NCBI GenBank assembly: GCA_916610825.1
Contig: OU744451.1
Span: forward strand, 4,615,345 to 4,679,344
Reading direction: 5' to 3'
From: Haliclystus octoradiatus
Taxonomy: Eukaryota > Cnidaria > Staurozoa > Stauromedusae > Haliclystidae
Length of the DNA stretch: 64,000 bases
The notes under the pieces were generated by a model that saw only the letters and a list, made by a program, of their open reading frames with translations, was not told the origin of the DNA and did no database searches. Of this stretch, positions 32,771 to 44,330 are shown piece after piece; position 1 is the stretch's first letter, and each line of letters starts with the position of its first letter. The translations under genes were made by a program, and so were the position numbers.

Positions 32771-33954
32771 TATGGAATTCGTGTTTAAATTTTCTATATT
32801 TTATTGATCTAGATTATCACTTGATGTAAGTGTCCTTTAATGCATTTTTTCGTAGTTTTTGTGAACTGGTCGATCTATTCGGTGCTGAAATAGATATAAA
32901 GTAGCTGTGACCCACCCATTATAGTCTGTAAACACAATTAATGTCTTCAATAGTGAAAGCGATTGGATGAAAAGTTTTTGATGAAAAGCGCCTTCTTCTA
33001 TACAGTAGCTTACGGCTCACTTTAGATGCTCGTGACTTTTTTTATAACAAAGAGTCTATTCGACAGATTGTGCTACACCAGAGATTGTTCATAAGGAAAC
33101 ATGGATATAACTTAAATAGATACTAGAAGCTATCAAGACAAGGAAAATAATCAATTCGATCAGAAAATACCGCGTAGCACCACGGCCTTAACTACTTGTT
33201 ACCTTCCTAGGGATTTGGAAATTATTTGAATTTATTTGGCAGGAAGTTGACAGTTGCACTCAAATACAGTCCAAGTGCAGCAATAAAATGTTAAACAATA
33301 CCTTTGGTGCATTTGGGCCGTTTTGATGCACCCGCTTGACTGTCCAAGATAAAATATATTTCGAGCGGAGCAAACCAAACTTTTTTAACTTGTGATGCCG
33401 CCAATTTCGACATTATTACATGGAATATCATGGTATACTGTCAGCACGCAGCTATATCCAGCCGGTCAACTAGCCAACTTTTGTAAAAAGCACCCATAAT
33501 AGTTATTTCAAGAGTACATAAAATATACGTATGTTCCCTTGTTCTCTGCTAGTTAGCGACGTGTTTCCTTGTTGCCGATAAATAAATTGGCCTGTCCATT
33601 AATTCCCAATACCCCCTGGAAGGGCTTCATATTTGGAGACATTTGTTCTCTATAGTGGGCATGGTATTTTATTTTTGCAGTTGCATAATTTAATAGGCCG
33701 TACATTGTGTGTTTTCTGAGATTTATAGATATTTTATTGTTATGGCCGGTTAAAAATGATTTTATATCCTTAGTGCAACTACATATAACTTACTTTGACT
33801 GGGTTTAGGTTAAATATATTGTGATATGAACGGGGGTGTGGACTTTTTTTGAAAGCGCTTAGTAAAAAGTTTGAGCAATATTTTTCCGATGTTGTTCTAG
33901 AAGCTTTTATTGAAAGGTGGATTATACCAGATAATCTGTCTAGATAATGGTTCT
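32771..33954. other. Intergenic DNA, nothing recognised
   Basis: No open frame or repeat that I can identify. Confidence 0.4.
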
Positions 33955-36900
33955 ATATATACTTATCTATCTATCTACCTATCTATTACTTCACAACACT
34001 GCTATATAAGCGATGAAATCTATCTTGCATAGCATCATAACTCCTCGAATGTTTGCTAATTTGCACATGACACCTAAAAATCGAGTAGCCAATGCAAAAT
34101 AGATTATATTGTTTCTTGGGTTATTTTTTGGTGGGAAACGGCTATATTAGTGATAATACTGTAGTTGCCACGCATTTTTACCGAAATTGATTATTTAGTC
34201 TCATTGATAAGGTGGAAGTCAGTCTGTATTGCAATTGTTGCTATATTCTATTTCTCTACATTGCAATACAATTATTGGCTGTAATTTATCAGGAAATATT
34301 TTATATCATTAGGAAATACTTTATATCATTGTAATTTATTTTCCATAACGCGGGTTTGCTTACAAATTTGATAACGTTCTATTCCAAATCATTTTCCATT
34401 AATTAACTTCTGATTTTAGTATTTTTCAACTAAAGATCAGATGATAACACATCTTATTTGTCACTTTCATGGTAATATGTGTGTTCTTGTATGATTATTG
34501 TAAATTTGTAATTCAGTTAATCCCCGCCTTATAAACCACAGACATACAAATGGAAATGCGTAAATTTAATAGTAGACTAGATTTCGAGTTGCGTGCAAAT
34601 GCATGCTTGTATTGAGTTGTAAATCATATAAATATAACTGATGCAAATTAAATTTATGAAGTAATCTATGTAGAAAAGCCTATCAAAGTTAATTGAGAAA
34701 ATATTCTATTTCATTGCTGCAATGAACAGTTAACATTTTCATCAATAGTTATACTACAACCTGTATATTCCATATTTTAAATTATATTCTTCAGTATTTG
34801 TGTGAAAACATACTTGTCAGACATGTAAACAAAGACATCATACAATTTTACACATTTCGTTGCTTGCTTTTGAAAGAAGCGGAAAGATTAAAAGTGAAAA
34901 TGGAACGCACTGGATTTTATTTAAAAATTTACAGGTACTAGTTTTGTTTATCCCGAAAAGCAAGTGGAATAAGTAGCCATATTTCAAAAAAATCCAAGAA
35001 GTATTGGTCACCCGAGTGACATAAAGCTGCAAGGTAACAATTTTTCGGGGGTTTGTCTCAATTAAATTCTGTTTTACCCAACAACACCAGCACAGCCCGA
35101 AGAAATTGCAATGATTATTCAGTACTCATAATGTGGCTATTCAACATTTGAATAAAGTGCCGCTAGTTACAGTCATGTATTTTCTGATATATTTTAATTT
35201 ATTTGCTGTCACAGAAGAAAGGGAAGTTTGTTATTGCAATTGCTCCTATATTTGATATCTTTTCTTTGCAGTAAAATTACTGGCTGTAATTACCAGGAAA
35301 TACTTTCTATCTTTGTAATTTAATTTCCATGACGTGGGTCTTGTTTACAAATTTGATAAGGTTTTATTCCAAATCATTTTCCAATAACAATTTCTGATTA
35401 TATAGTTTCTAACTACAGATCAGATGAGAACATATCTTATTTCTTTCACTTTCGTAGAAGTATGTATAGATTTTTTTGTTTACGTTTGAATTACCCTCTG
35501 AGAATTAGTACGATGACTATACAAAAATTATCTTTTTTTAAATCACAAAACAAAGGATTTTACTGTTTGGTATTTGCGAGACAATGCATTGAAATGCAAA
35601 GCAGTTTCATTGTTGATCCAGTCTGAAATAGGATTGTTGTTGAAAAAGGAAAAAGTTTTCATAGATTATTCTCAACTTAGATGGCAGTATTTATTTAAAT
35701 AATAAGGCCGGCCATGTACCCTTTTGGTTAATGATGAATCCATTGATATGTGTTTCAAGTATATTGCATCTAAAACGGTATCGTGATTCCCAGCCTTACA
35801 TCCTGCAGACATACAAATGGAAATAGCGTAAATATAAAAATAGATGCTTCTATAATATACTCTTATTTTGACCAAACGCAAATGTAGAAATTTTCTTACC
35901 TTTCAGTCCTAATCGTATAGTTTGTTCCAAAATTATGTAGTGTCTCCGAAAGCATGAATTCGTGCTTGTGTTACACTAATTTAAAAATATTACTTTATAA
36001 TAAAATGATAACTATTTCTCCCGACACCGAGCGGTATAATCTGTTCCAATGACACTCACTAAATGATATACAGAATGGATTTTATTTTAATCTTATTTAA
36101 GCTTATGCAATGAATCGTAGAGTTTCTTTGAAATGTGTCTTTTACGCGTGTTTTAAATAGCTAGTTTGAGTTGTTTTAATAGCGAATCAAACAATATCAG
36201 TAATTTTGTATTTGTATTGTGTAATAAAAGTAAAGCTAGTAGCAATAAATTCGCATTTGGGGTTATACAGACGAACCGAATGTCGAAGATCTTTAAAAAC
36301 TGGCGAACATGTCACGTGATAGGAAGTAGTTTTCTTGGAATTATACCGCATGGTTTGAATCCAGAGTGTTTTGTTTGCATTGTTATTCACTTTCAGGGAG
36401 TTTTCCGTTCTATTTTGCCTATCAATAATTTGAAACTTGTATGAAGTAGTAATCTCAAAATTATACAAGTTTTACGGGAGGCAGTTTTTGTTCAAACAAG
36501 GCATAGTACGCAGAGCAATTTAAATGTGAATTTCCATTAAAATAACTTATTATGATAAAAGCGACCCCAATTCTAGTGCTGATGCATTGTGATTGAATAA
36601 AATAAAAGTTTTTAAATGTTCTAAATCATGATTTTGGAAAACATCAGCTTCCCTGTCAGCCATCTTTCAATCAAATAAACAAGTCACCATAACAACTTCC
36701 CAAAAGCGATGTTCTTTCCATCGAATTGCCATGGAAACATCCTTTGAAATAATTTATGATTTGCACATCCCTCGGTTTATTGCTGTATAAGGTAGATAAA
36801 GGAGCTCATAGTCACGGCACCGTGAATCGAATGTATTTAGTTAGCTGTGATGATAGCTCGCTCGTATAACGCGGCGATGAATTTAATTCACGGAGAAGAG

Positions 36901-37350
36901 CTCCGCACGTCAAGGCTTGACGTGCGGAGCTAGCTTGACGCACTTAATGTTTTTTGAGGAATGTTGGTGAACCGAATGGTGTTATACGGAGCGCGCTATC
37001 ATGAGATTTAATTCGAATGAATGAATTTAGTTCGGTGCGTTCATATAACCCTAGCCTAAGCGATATAATAGACATTGTTTGAGCTTTCGACATTGCACAT
37101 ATAATATCATCTTTGAAAATTTATTTGAAAAGAAAAATTATTTAAAAACTCATGTATTTTAAATCATTTTTCTTTTTAAGTAAATCTCTGAAGATAAGAT
37201 GACATAAGCCATGTCGTAAGCTCGAATAAAATAATTTCGTGAAATTTTATAATATGTGAGAATATGTAGATACATTTTTTTAAATATTCACATTTTATAA
37301 ATAAAGCTCAATACAACGTAAATTTGCATATTTGTTTCCTTTTGGGACAA
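33955..37350. repeat. Dispersed non-coding repeat, block 2
   Basis: It starts at a (TATC)n tract (33955-33985) and shares CACAACACTGCTATATA, CATTGCAATACAATTA.TGGC, GCGTAAATTTAA.AGTAGA and TGACACTCACTAAATGATAT segments with block 1. The block is itself partly duplicated (34115-34580 resembles 35110-35830), and one part (about 35060-35130) is inverted relative to block 1. About 1 kb near 36200-37215 is extra compared with the other blocks and contains a GC-rich hairpin. It ends about 350 bp from the 3' end of paralogue B. Confidence 0.6.
36848..37005. repeat. GC-rich nested palindrome, MITE-like
   Basis: The core is a 33-bp palindrome at 36899-36931, 16-bp arms (AGCTCCGCACGTCAAG and its complement) around one central base. 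Outer arms GATAGCTCGCTCGTATAAC (about 36851) and GTTATACGGAGCGCGCTATC (about 36982) also pair with few mismatches. It stands out as a GC-rich island in AT-rich DNA. No frame is present. Confidence 0.8.
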
Positions 37351-37699
37351 TAAGCTCTGTTTATATGTTATTAGAAAAGCAATTATCAAAACAGTAAAAG
37401 GCTTTTGTCTCATCTTCTGTCTTTTATTATATAACAAGCCTTATAACAAGTCGATAAATTTTAACTAAAATCGGTATTACCAATAAATAGCATATGAGTG
37501 AGGCTATATAATCCATGAATGGAAATATTATTAAAAAAGTATGTATATAACAACATTTTTAAGTCATATTAGCTTTAAAAGTTACAAAACTCAAATACAA
37601 CGATGAGATTTTAGAGCATTATTCAATAATATTTTGACATCATATAATGCACTGAATGGAAATCTCATAGCCTTGGCCCAATATGATTAAAATGTCAAC

Positions 37700-39191
37700 T
37701 TAATTAGTTAACTTCAACGATGAGAAAACGAAATCTGCATCATCAGATGCCGTATCATAACACAAGAAATCTTCATACCCATCATGATTAAAATCACCAG
37801 TTATAGCTGCCCACGATGCTAGTGGGGCTTGACATATATTCAAGCAGATACCTATAGGAACAACTTCGGTACCATATTCCCCTGTGCCATCATTTGGCAT
37901 AACACTTGCAAAGACAGTGCCATCTTCTGGTATATAGCAAATGAGATCTTTATCTCCATCTCCATCAACATCTGCAGAAAATAGCTTTTCATCAAATAAA
38001 TCACAAAATATATCAGTATCAGCTGATCCCGATGAAAATATATTTCCTGTTGTTCGTCCATTTCCAAAAAACTTGATCCCATCAACTGTACCATCGTCAA
38101 CACACAATATATCATCGATGCCATCGTTGTTCATGTCAAGTACTTGAAGTTCTGAAGCCAGATCATAAGGGCATGCTGTGGCAATATCAGCTGCAGAAAG
38201 AGATGACATCGTTCCAGCTCCACACGTTCCTTGTTGAAAGCTAGAAGCACTGTATGCATATGGACCAATCATGTAATGTCTTTGGCTAGAGAAAAAAACA
38301 GGATTCAGGTGAAATGCATGTACTTGTAAATGATAAGGAACAACCTCCGGGCGAGAATGAACAAAAATCAATGGCTGACCCATAAATTCTGGTTGGTGAT
38401 GCATAACTATTTCAGGATATAGATGTGCAACTGGATATATATAGGATTGTAGGGCAGATGATGGGGCCACATGATGAATTTGAAAAGTTTATGGGTGAGG
38501 TGCAATGTAACCTGTTACATGCTTTATGAATATTGTTCGAAGGGTGGTAAATTCCATTATATGGTTCAGTATACCTTGCTGTGTGAGATCTTTGGTAGTT
38601 GATTGAATGATGTGATCCATGACTTTCAGGATATGGATAATGGCCACCATATTGAGAGGCATCACAACTAAAGAAGAAAAACATCGTTGGTGCTACAGTG
38701 TTATCTATACCATCCAAGCAGAGGATATCATCTCCGGCTTTTCCGTCAAAATTTCCAATGTAAACATCTTTGGTACATGTGTAACCAACTGCGATCATTG
38801 TTTCCGATGAAAATTGACCATCATTGTTAAACATGACAGAAAATTTTCCAGTAGAACTTTGGCATACAATGTCATCTTTGTGATCGCCATTGATGTCAGC
38901 AACATGGATGCTACCAGCAGTACAAAACGATGTTGAAGCAATTTTAGTTGTTGTTTTGGGATATTCCCCATTCGTATAACCATATGCCACCCTCAGCCCA
39001 GAGGTACCATCGTGAATTAGGATACCTTGATGGTGGCCATCGATATTGATTGCATGTAATTTAATAGGAGCTACATTTAGGAAGTTTTGATCGGTTGCAA
39101 TACCAAACCTGCAATATTCACGATCGTCTGCGCATTTTGTAAATGAAAACAATGAAAGTATAAAAATGAATTGATTTATGCCAGGTGACAT
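37700..39191 (-). pseudogene. Secreted FG-GAP/VCBS-repeat protein, broken copy (gene B)
   Basis: Paralogue of gene A. The N-terminal frame (39191 to about 38530) gives the same signal peptide style (MSPGINQFIFILSLFSFTKC), the DREYC block, and repeats DINGDHKDDIVC and NFDGKAGDDILC. Near 38530, inside the His/Pro linker, the frame slips and an in-frame stop (TAA, near 38495) follows. The C-terminal frame (about 38470-37700) continues with DMNNDGIDDILC, DVDGDGDKDLIC and DFNHDGYEDFLC and ends DADFVFSSLKLTN. Both halves are well conserved, so the break is recent, or a short intron or sequencing error mimics it. The linker is shorter than in A. A splice acceptor precedes the ATG at 39206. Confidence 0.75.
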
Positions 39192-39205
39192 GATTCTGAG
39201 AGATG

Positions 39206-39226
39206 CTGCAAAAAGAAAAACAAAGT
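39206..39226 (-). promoter_or_regulatory. 3' splice acceptor before the gene B start codon
   Basis: Minus-strand TTTTTCTTTTTGCAG, then 14 bases to the ATG, aligned with the site in gene A. Confidence 0.65.
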
Positions 39227-39264
39227 ACTACAACATTTGGCTTTTCAAATCTAATGAATCTATT

Positions 39265-39490
39265 TTTTCAGAGCTTAATTTATTTAATACTGAATACTGC
39301 ATTATTATTTGAAACTGCTTATGGATATCTCGAAATTAACGTCATCCAATTTCCAACTTAGGACCTCACTCAACCCTTCTTGTTAACTTTTGGAATTGAA
39401 GATTTGAGCTTTCAGCACATAATATGCTGTCCAGATTCCACATTAACCCCTCCACCTTCTGTGATTGATGCCAATTGTAAACGCTCTTTT
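39265..39490 (-). promoter_or_regulatory. Upstream block of gene B shared with gene A
   Basis: Resembles 18380-18600 (see that entry). Here it lies close to the gene, which is probably the ancestral arrangement. No TATA box or donor site could be fixed with confidence. Confidence 0.5.
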
Positions 39491-40259
39491 ATTAATTCAG
39501 AACTAGTGTTGTGAGCTGAGCGGTGGACAGAAAACTTGAAAACGTTGTCACATGCACATTGTTAAAGTAGGCCAGCAAAATCTGCAATTTTGGGGTACTA
39601 GCGAGATTTTCAAAATAGCACACCCCCGTAAAGAAGGGTATCGAGGTATCCCCCGCCCCCGGGATTTAGTACCACAATAACGTAATTTGTTACCGTGTTA
39701 TGGCTTGACGTATCTGACGATTTCTTGTAATTTTATGACAATTGCTATTTTATGACAGTTTGTGAATAATTTACGAAATTTGTTCAGTTATTATTTTCAT
39801 TACGAAAAAATCACACTATATCAAAAATAACCAATTGATAGGCTATTACGCATGAAGGATACAAAAATGATTACTGTTGCAAAATAAATAAAATCATTAG
39901 ACCCTATTTTATTTATATTGATATTTAAAATTAATGTTTTAATCTTAGTCAAGTAATTATTCAGGGAGGAGATTTACCTGATACTACCAGTAGTATGAAA
40001 ATTGTCATTTATGTAGCAAAAAAGTGACAGATTAACATGACAACAGATTGTAACGGCCATAGTAAGCACATATATAACAATTCGGAAGTAATTGCAATGA
40101 GTAACAGTTTCTTTTTGTTGAAAGAATAATAATTAGATATTTTGTGAAAAAAAAATTGTGTAGTGTACGGATAATCAATTCCTTGCTGAGAGCAATGCAT
40201 CCACAATCAATGAACAGAATATATCTTCCACTCGTAACCGAAGAAGAATTCTCTCCGAG
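39491..40259. other. Intergenic DNA, nothing recognised
   Basis: AT-rich with a small CCCCCGCCCCCGGG patch at about 39650-39662. No coding pattern is seen. Confidence 0.4.
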
Positions 40260-40400
40260 GATAGGGCAGTTAGGATCTTTTCAATATGTTTTGTATCGTG
40301 AATTGTGTTGTTTTATAAGTTTCCTTCTTCGCTATATGACTCTAACCGTGATTTTTATCGTTCTGCGTATACTGGTAGTAAGTATGTTGTGTTTACTTCT
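40260..40400 (+). pseudogene. Small RTE-like LINE C-terminal scrap
   Basis: Reads VLYRELCCF, then after a frameshift a YDSNRDFYRS..SKYV-like string. This resembles the last 40 residues of the LINE at 4.27 kb (VLYRELCYL ... MSDRVLWRSLCSKYV). It is short and decayed. Confidence 0.5.
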
Positions 40401-40559
40401 AGTGTGTGGAGCCTCCTTTAACTCTCTTTCTATAATATAGTATCGAGGTGATAACAGATCAAGGGTTTACAAATTATATATAATTTTCGTGATTCTATAA
40501 ATAATTTTTAGGTTATCTATATTTTTGATGAGTAGTTTCTTCTTAAAGCATTGATAACA

Positions 40560-41480
40560 AAAATCAAAGACAACAATAATTTTGAATGCGTTTTGTTAGC
40601 AAAACTCGACGTTTCGGCTGAAATTTGTAGCTGCAAGGTTTTAAAACTTTAAGATCATCGATTACATCGTCTATTATTTGATTGGGTTTTTGGATATATT
40701 TCCAAATTGCTGAAATCTTTCTGCTGTGCTCTTCTATTCTTTGGTGTAGGTGACGTTTAGGATATCACGCTCGTTAGTATATCCTATATAGCTTGAATTA
40801 CACAAGCGACACTTGAAATCGTATATTACATAATGTTTCGAAAGAAGTTTAGGTTTGGCTTCACAATGCCTCGAGTCGTCTTTCAGTTTACGACTTGTAA
40901 AAATAGATAAAATGTTAACATTTATTTTATTACACAGAGATTTTATTCATCTCTTCTCACAACATTACTTGTTGTCTGATTTTTAAAAGGCAACTTAATT
41001 ATAGCGTCAGATTCTTTCTTCAAAATGGGTGAGCCATACTATTATATTAATTAAAATTAAAACGACTAAGTTAAAAATTTAAAAGGGAAACGGGATACTT
41101 AAGATCGATAAAAAAGCGGTTGATATTATTACATTCCCATTGAAAATACTTCTCTGACGAGCTTAAACGAAATGCACAGTGTAAGAATGTTTTTAAAAGT
41201 CCTGTTTTGTAACCCTGATCGATACTACTTTTAAAATGTGGCAAAAGACTGGTATTGGTTTTTCTACGGTAGACTTGAGTTTCAATAAATTCTCCATTGC
41301 ATTTGAAAAATAATCCAAGAAAGGGTAATATATTGCTACTTTGTGTCTGCATGGTGAAAGTAATAAATCGATAAATTTGATTTAAAATGTCGAGAAATCG
41401 ATGCCTCGTCATTTTCCGTTACTATGACAATATTGTCATCGACATAGCATTGATAATAGCGAGATAGCGATTGACTTTAT
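40560..41480 (-). pseudogene. Penelope-like element fragment (minus half of a head-to-head pair)
   Basis: On the minus strand: YQCYVDD (RT motif C, about 41455-41425), then ILPFLGLFFKCNG, ETQVYRRKTNTSLLPHFKSS and FFIDLKYPVSLLNF (41412-41071). A decayed GIY-YIG region with a LHQRIEEHSRK block lies at about 40720-40750. Several frameshifts are present. The order RT then GIY-YIG is the standard Penelope arrangement. The plus-strand partner starts within about 40 bp of its start. Confidence 0.75.
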
Positions 41481-41489
41481 ATTACTCTT

Positions 41490-42470
41490 TCTTCAACATG
41501 GTCATTTCTTCTATGGGATTCCCCACTTGGTCCGCTTATGGATAATATCTTTATTTGCCATGTTGAAGAAAAACTAATAAAAAGTCATCCGGTACCTCTT
41601 TAATATCAATGCTATGTCGATAACACTATTGCCATAGTAACGGGCAATGACGAGGTTAATCGATTTCTCGGCATTTTTAATAAAATCGATCCATCAATTA
41701 CTTTAACCATGGAGACACAGAAACAATAGATTAGCCTTTCTTAAATCTATTGTAAAAAAACAATACCGGCCTTTTGTTACATTTTAAAAGCAGTGTCGAT
41801 CAGCGTTACAAAACAGGACTTTAAAAACATTATTAAACCATGCATTTCGTTCAAGCTCGTCAGAGGAGTATTTTAATTGTGAATGTAATAATATCAAATG
41901 AATTTTTATCGCTCTTAAGTATCCAGTTTCCCTTTTAAATTTTTATCTTAGTTGTTTTAATTTTAATTATTTTAATAGTATTGACCATGCTAACGCTTTA
42001 GAGAAAGAACCTGACGCTATAATAAGTTCGGTGCCTTTTAAAATCAGCGCACAGGTATTATAATGAGAAGAGATTTAAAATTTGTGTGTAATAAAATAAA
42101 TGTTAACACTTTTTTTACCAGTCGAAAACTCAAAGACGACTTGAGGCATTGTGAAGCCAAACCTAAGCATCTTTCGAAAAATTGAGTAATCTATCATTTC
42201 AAGTGTGGCTAGAGCAATTCAAGCTATGAGGGATATAATAAACGCTACCTTCACCAAAGAATAGAAGATCATAGCAGAAAGAGTTCACCAATTGGGAAAC
42301 ATATTCAACAACACAATCAAACAATAGACGATGTAATCGATGATTTTAAAGTTTTAAAACATAGCAGCTCCAAGTGGGATTGTCTCGTTTACGAAATGCA
42401 ATTTATTAGGGATTTACAACCAAACCTGAATGGTCAATCAGGTTCAATACGATCAAAATTATTTTAAGTC
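41490..42470 (+). pseudogene. Penelope-like element fragment (plus half of a head-to-head pair)
   Basis: It starts in RT motif B (PLGPLMDNIFICHVEEKL, about 41530-41580, just after a TCTATGGGATTCC), then CYVDN (motif C, changed from YVDD), an NRFLGIFNKIDPS block and a decayed RT end. At 42195-42470 there is a well-preserved GIY-YIG end: YHFKCG, RYLHQRIEDHSRKSSPIGKH, SKWDCLVYEMQFIRDLQPNL and SGSIRSKLF. Stops and frameshifts make it inactive. Confidence 0.78.
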
Positions 42471-44169
42471 AACAAGTTCAATCTGATCAAACAAAAAAAA
42501 AAATTTTGTTTTACAATTAGGTATCTTAGTAACTTAAGTCATAAATTAGAAATGTATTAATTACTAGCAATTAGTGTAGGTCCAGTACCGGACCTTGGGC
42601 GATAAAACTTTCTGATTACTAAATAGCAAAAATAATTAAACAATTGTTATACTCTAAGAACATGTAAAATGTAACTGCTTGAATTGAAAAGTTCTATAAC
42701 TTGAAAAGATCGTCCAAGCAAACTTGTCTTTGTCTCACTCAAATATTGTCAGCTAGAGCTTGACCATTTTATGCTCATTAATAAAGATGTGTGAATCCGA
42801 CCCAAATCCTAGTCCAAACCAGATCCTATCTGATCCGATCGGATCGGGTCAGATTCGGGTTGACCATTTATGTTTTTTGTTCGGATCGGATCGGATCGGA
42901 TTTGTAGTGCTATTTTTTGTTCGAATATTTCTAATTTTGAAATTTGACTGAGTATCTCTATTTTGTAATAATCAATGTGTTCTAATTTCTTTTCATCACA
43001 AAATAAAAAGTTTCAATGTAAGTACAGCTATGTTATATTATGCCATTCTCTGTACATATCAATTACATAACTGGTTCAATCATTGAGTCATCAACGTTTT
43101 TGAAATTTATTACAATTTTATGATAGAAGTGATTAATTAAAATGTCTTAATCCCACATCATTTCAATGTGTGTTTTGTCTCATGTTCTCCTCCACAGCTC
43201 ATTGTCCGTATATATATTTGACTTAATTAGTACTTGGGTTACAGTGATAGATTTGATACGTTAAACGTCATGTATTCACGTCTAGGAATTTATTTTTAAA
43301 GTGTGGCAGTTTTGTATTTCATCGCAGAAGTAATGACTTGAAACTTCTATAAGAATAATAGAAGAAAAATCTGGCCGTGCGTCTCAGACTGTATCAGGAA
43401 AGCGTCGATAGATTTATAATGACCTTTGTTTTATATTATGTTAGGTAAATGTACGCCCATTGGATGTTTACACGATTTACATCTCCTTGATGCCCTGGTG
43501 GAACTCGGAATTCTTCGGGTCTCATGCAATATATACCGGATTAGTTCGGATTCACTTAGAAATTTTAGATTCGGATCGGATCGGATTATATTTGTGATTA
43601 TAGAATAGAATTTATTTGTCAAAAATTGAATGGTGTAAAATTGACAGGCAAACCATTCATAACCAGGAATTCCCCGTTAAGGCATTAAGTAAAAAGAGGG
43701 GGTAATATTTACAGAAAGCGTTTGAAAAATTGCTTGAAATACCAAACATTTCCTGACAGACAAAACCTTTTCCACAAAGACGGTGCTGAGAACACTATAT
43801 GGTAAATTGTATCCCCAGCCCCTTTAATTTCACCCTTATCTAAAATATTAGTATCGACTTAGTCGATACCATGTGACTTGTCGTTCACTGGGCACACATC
43901 AAGGTATCTCTTTTGAGCCATTGATTCATCAACCAAAATCCAGATATGTTCGACGCACAAAATAATAGCTATTTAACTAGTGTTTCCATAGCCGGAGATA
44001 CATACCTGCATGAACTATCTGTTGTATAATTTTCATTTCATAATCATATTTTATCGTTACCATCAAGCTAATTTCATATCATTATGTAAATGTTTCCAGG
44101 CGGTATGGCTTGAAGGACTTTTATAAATTGGTTATACGGGGAAATTTCATTCTTAAGGGGTTAAGGGAT
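42471..44169. other. Non-coding DNA with GATCGG-type repeats
   Basis: A stretch at about 42797-42910 has clustered ATCGG/CCGAT pentamers (GGATCGGATCGGATCGGAT) and a smaller match occurs at 43570-43590. A perfect GGTCC AGTACC GGACC hairpin lies near 42580-42597. No gene is recognised. Confidence 0.5.
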
Positions 44170-44330
44170 TAAACGATCATCAGACAACAAATACTTGTAT
44201 TACATATACAACAAGTACAACAATACAACAAGTATTTGTTGTCTGATGATCGTTTAATAACGTGAAACGTGGAGTTACAACCAGAGAATGTGTCTTTCTT
44301 GACCTTTTCATTATTCTTACTAATTGTATG
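44170..44330 (+). mobile_element. Solo 3' end of a YRDD-type Penelope-like element
   Basis: Contains a hammerhead-like motif (44238-44281) followed by AGAGAATGTGT.TTTCTTGAC, which matches the bases after the equivalent motif in the PLE at 62.25 kb (AAAGAATGTGTATTCTTTGAC). Left of it, 44170-44197 is the reverse complement of 44229-44257, so the 5' half of the motif is part of a palindrome. No coding part is attached. Confidence 0.6.
44238..44281 (+). ncRNA. Hammerhead-ribozyme-like motif (type I)
   Basis: Core CTGATGA (44243-44249); stem II CGT/ACG (44251-44253 with 44260-44262); GAAAC (44264-44268); stem III of two pairs AC/GT closed by GTGGA; cleavage base T (44276); stem I GTTGT/ACAAC (44238-44242 with 44277-44281). 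The only non-canonical part is a U-U opposition at 10.1/11.1, shared by all copies in the window. Self-cleaving activity is inferred. Confidence 0.65.

Noticed and set aside
42797-42910. Possible CRISPR-like or regulatory array of ATCGG repeats
   Set aside because: The pentamers are irregular with no spacers and look like simple low-complexity sequence.
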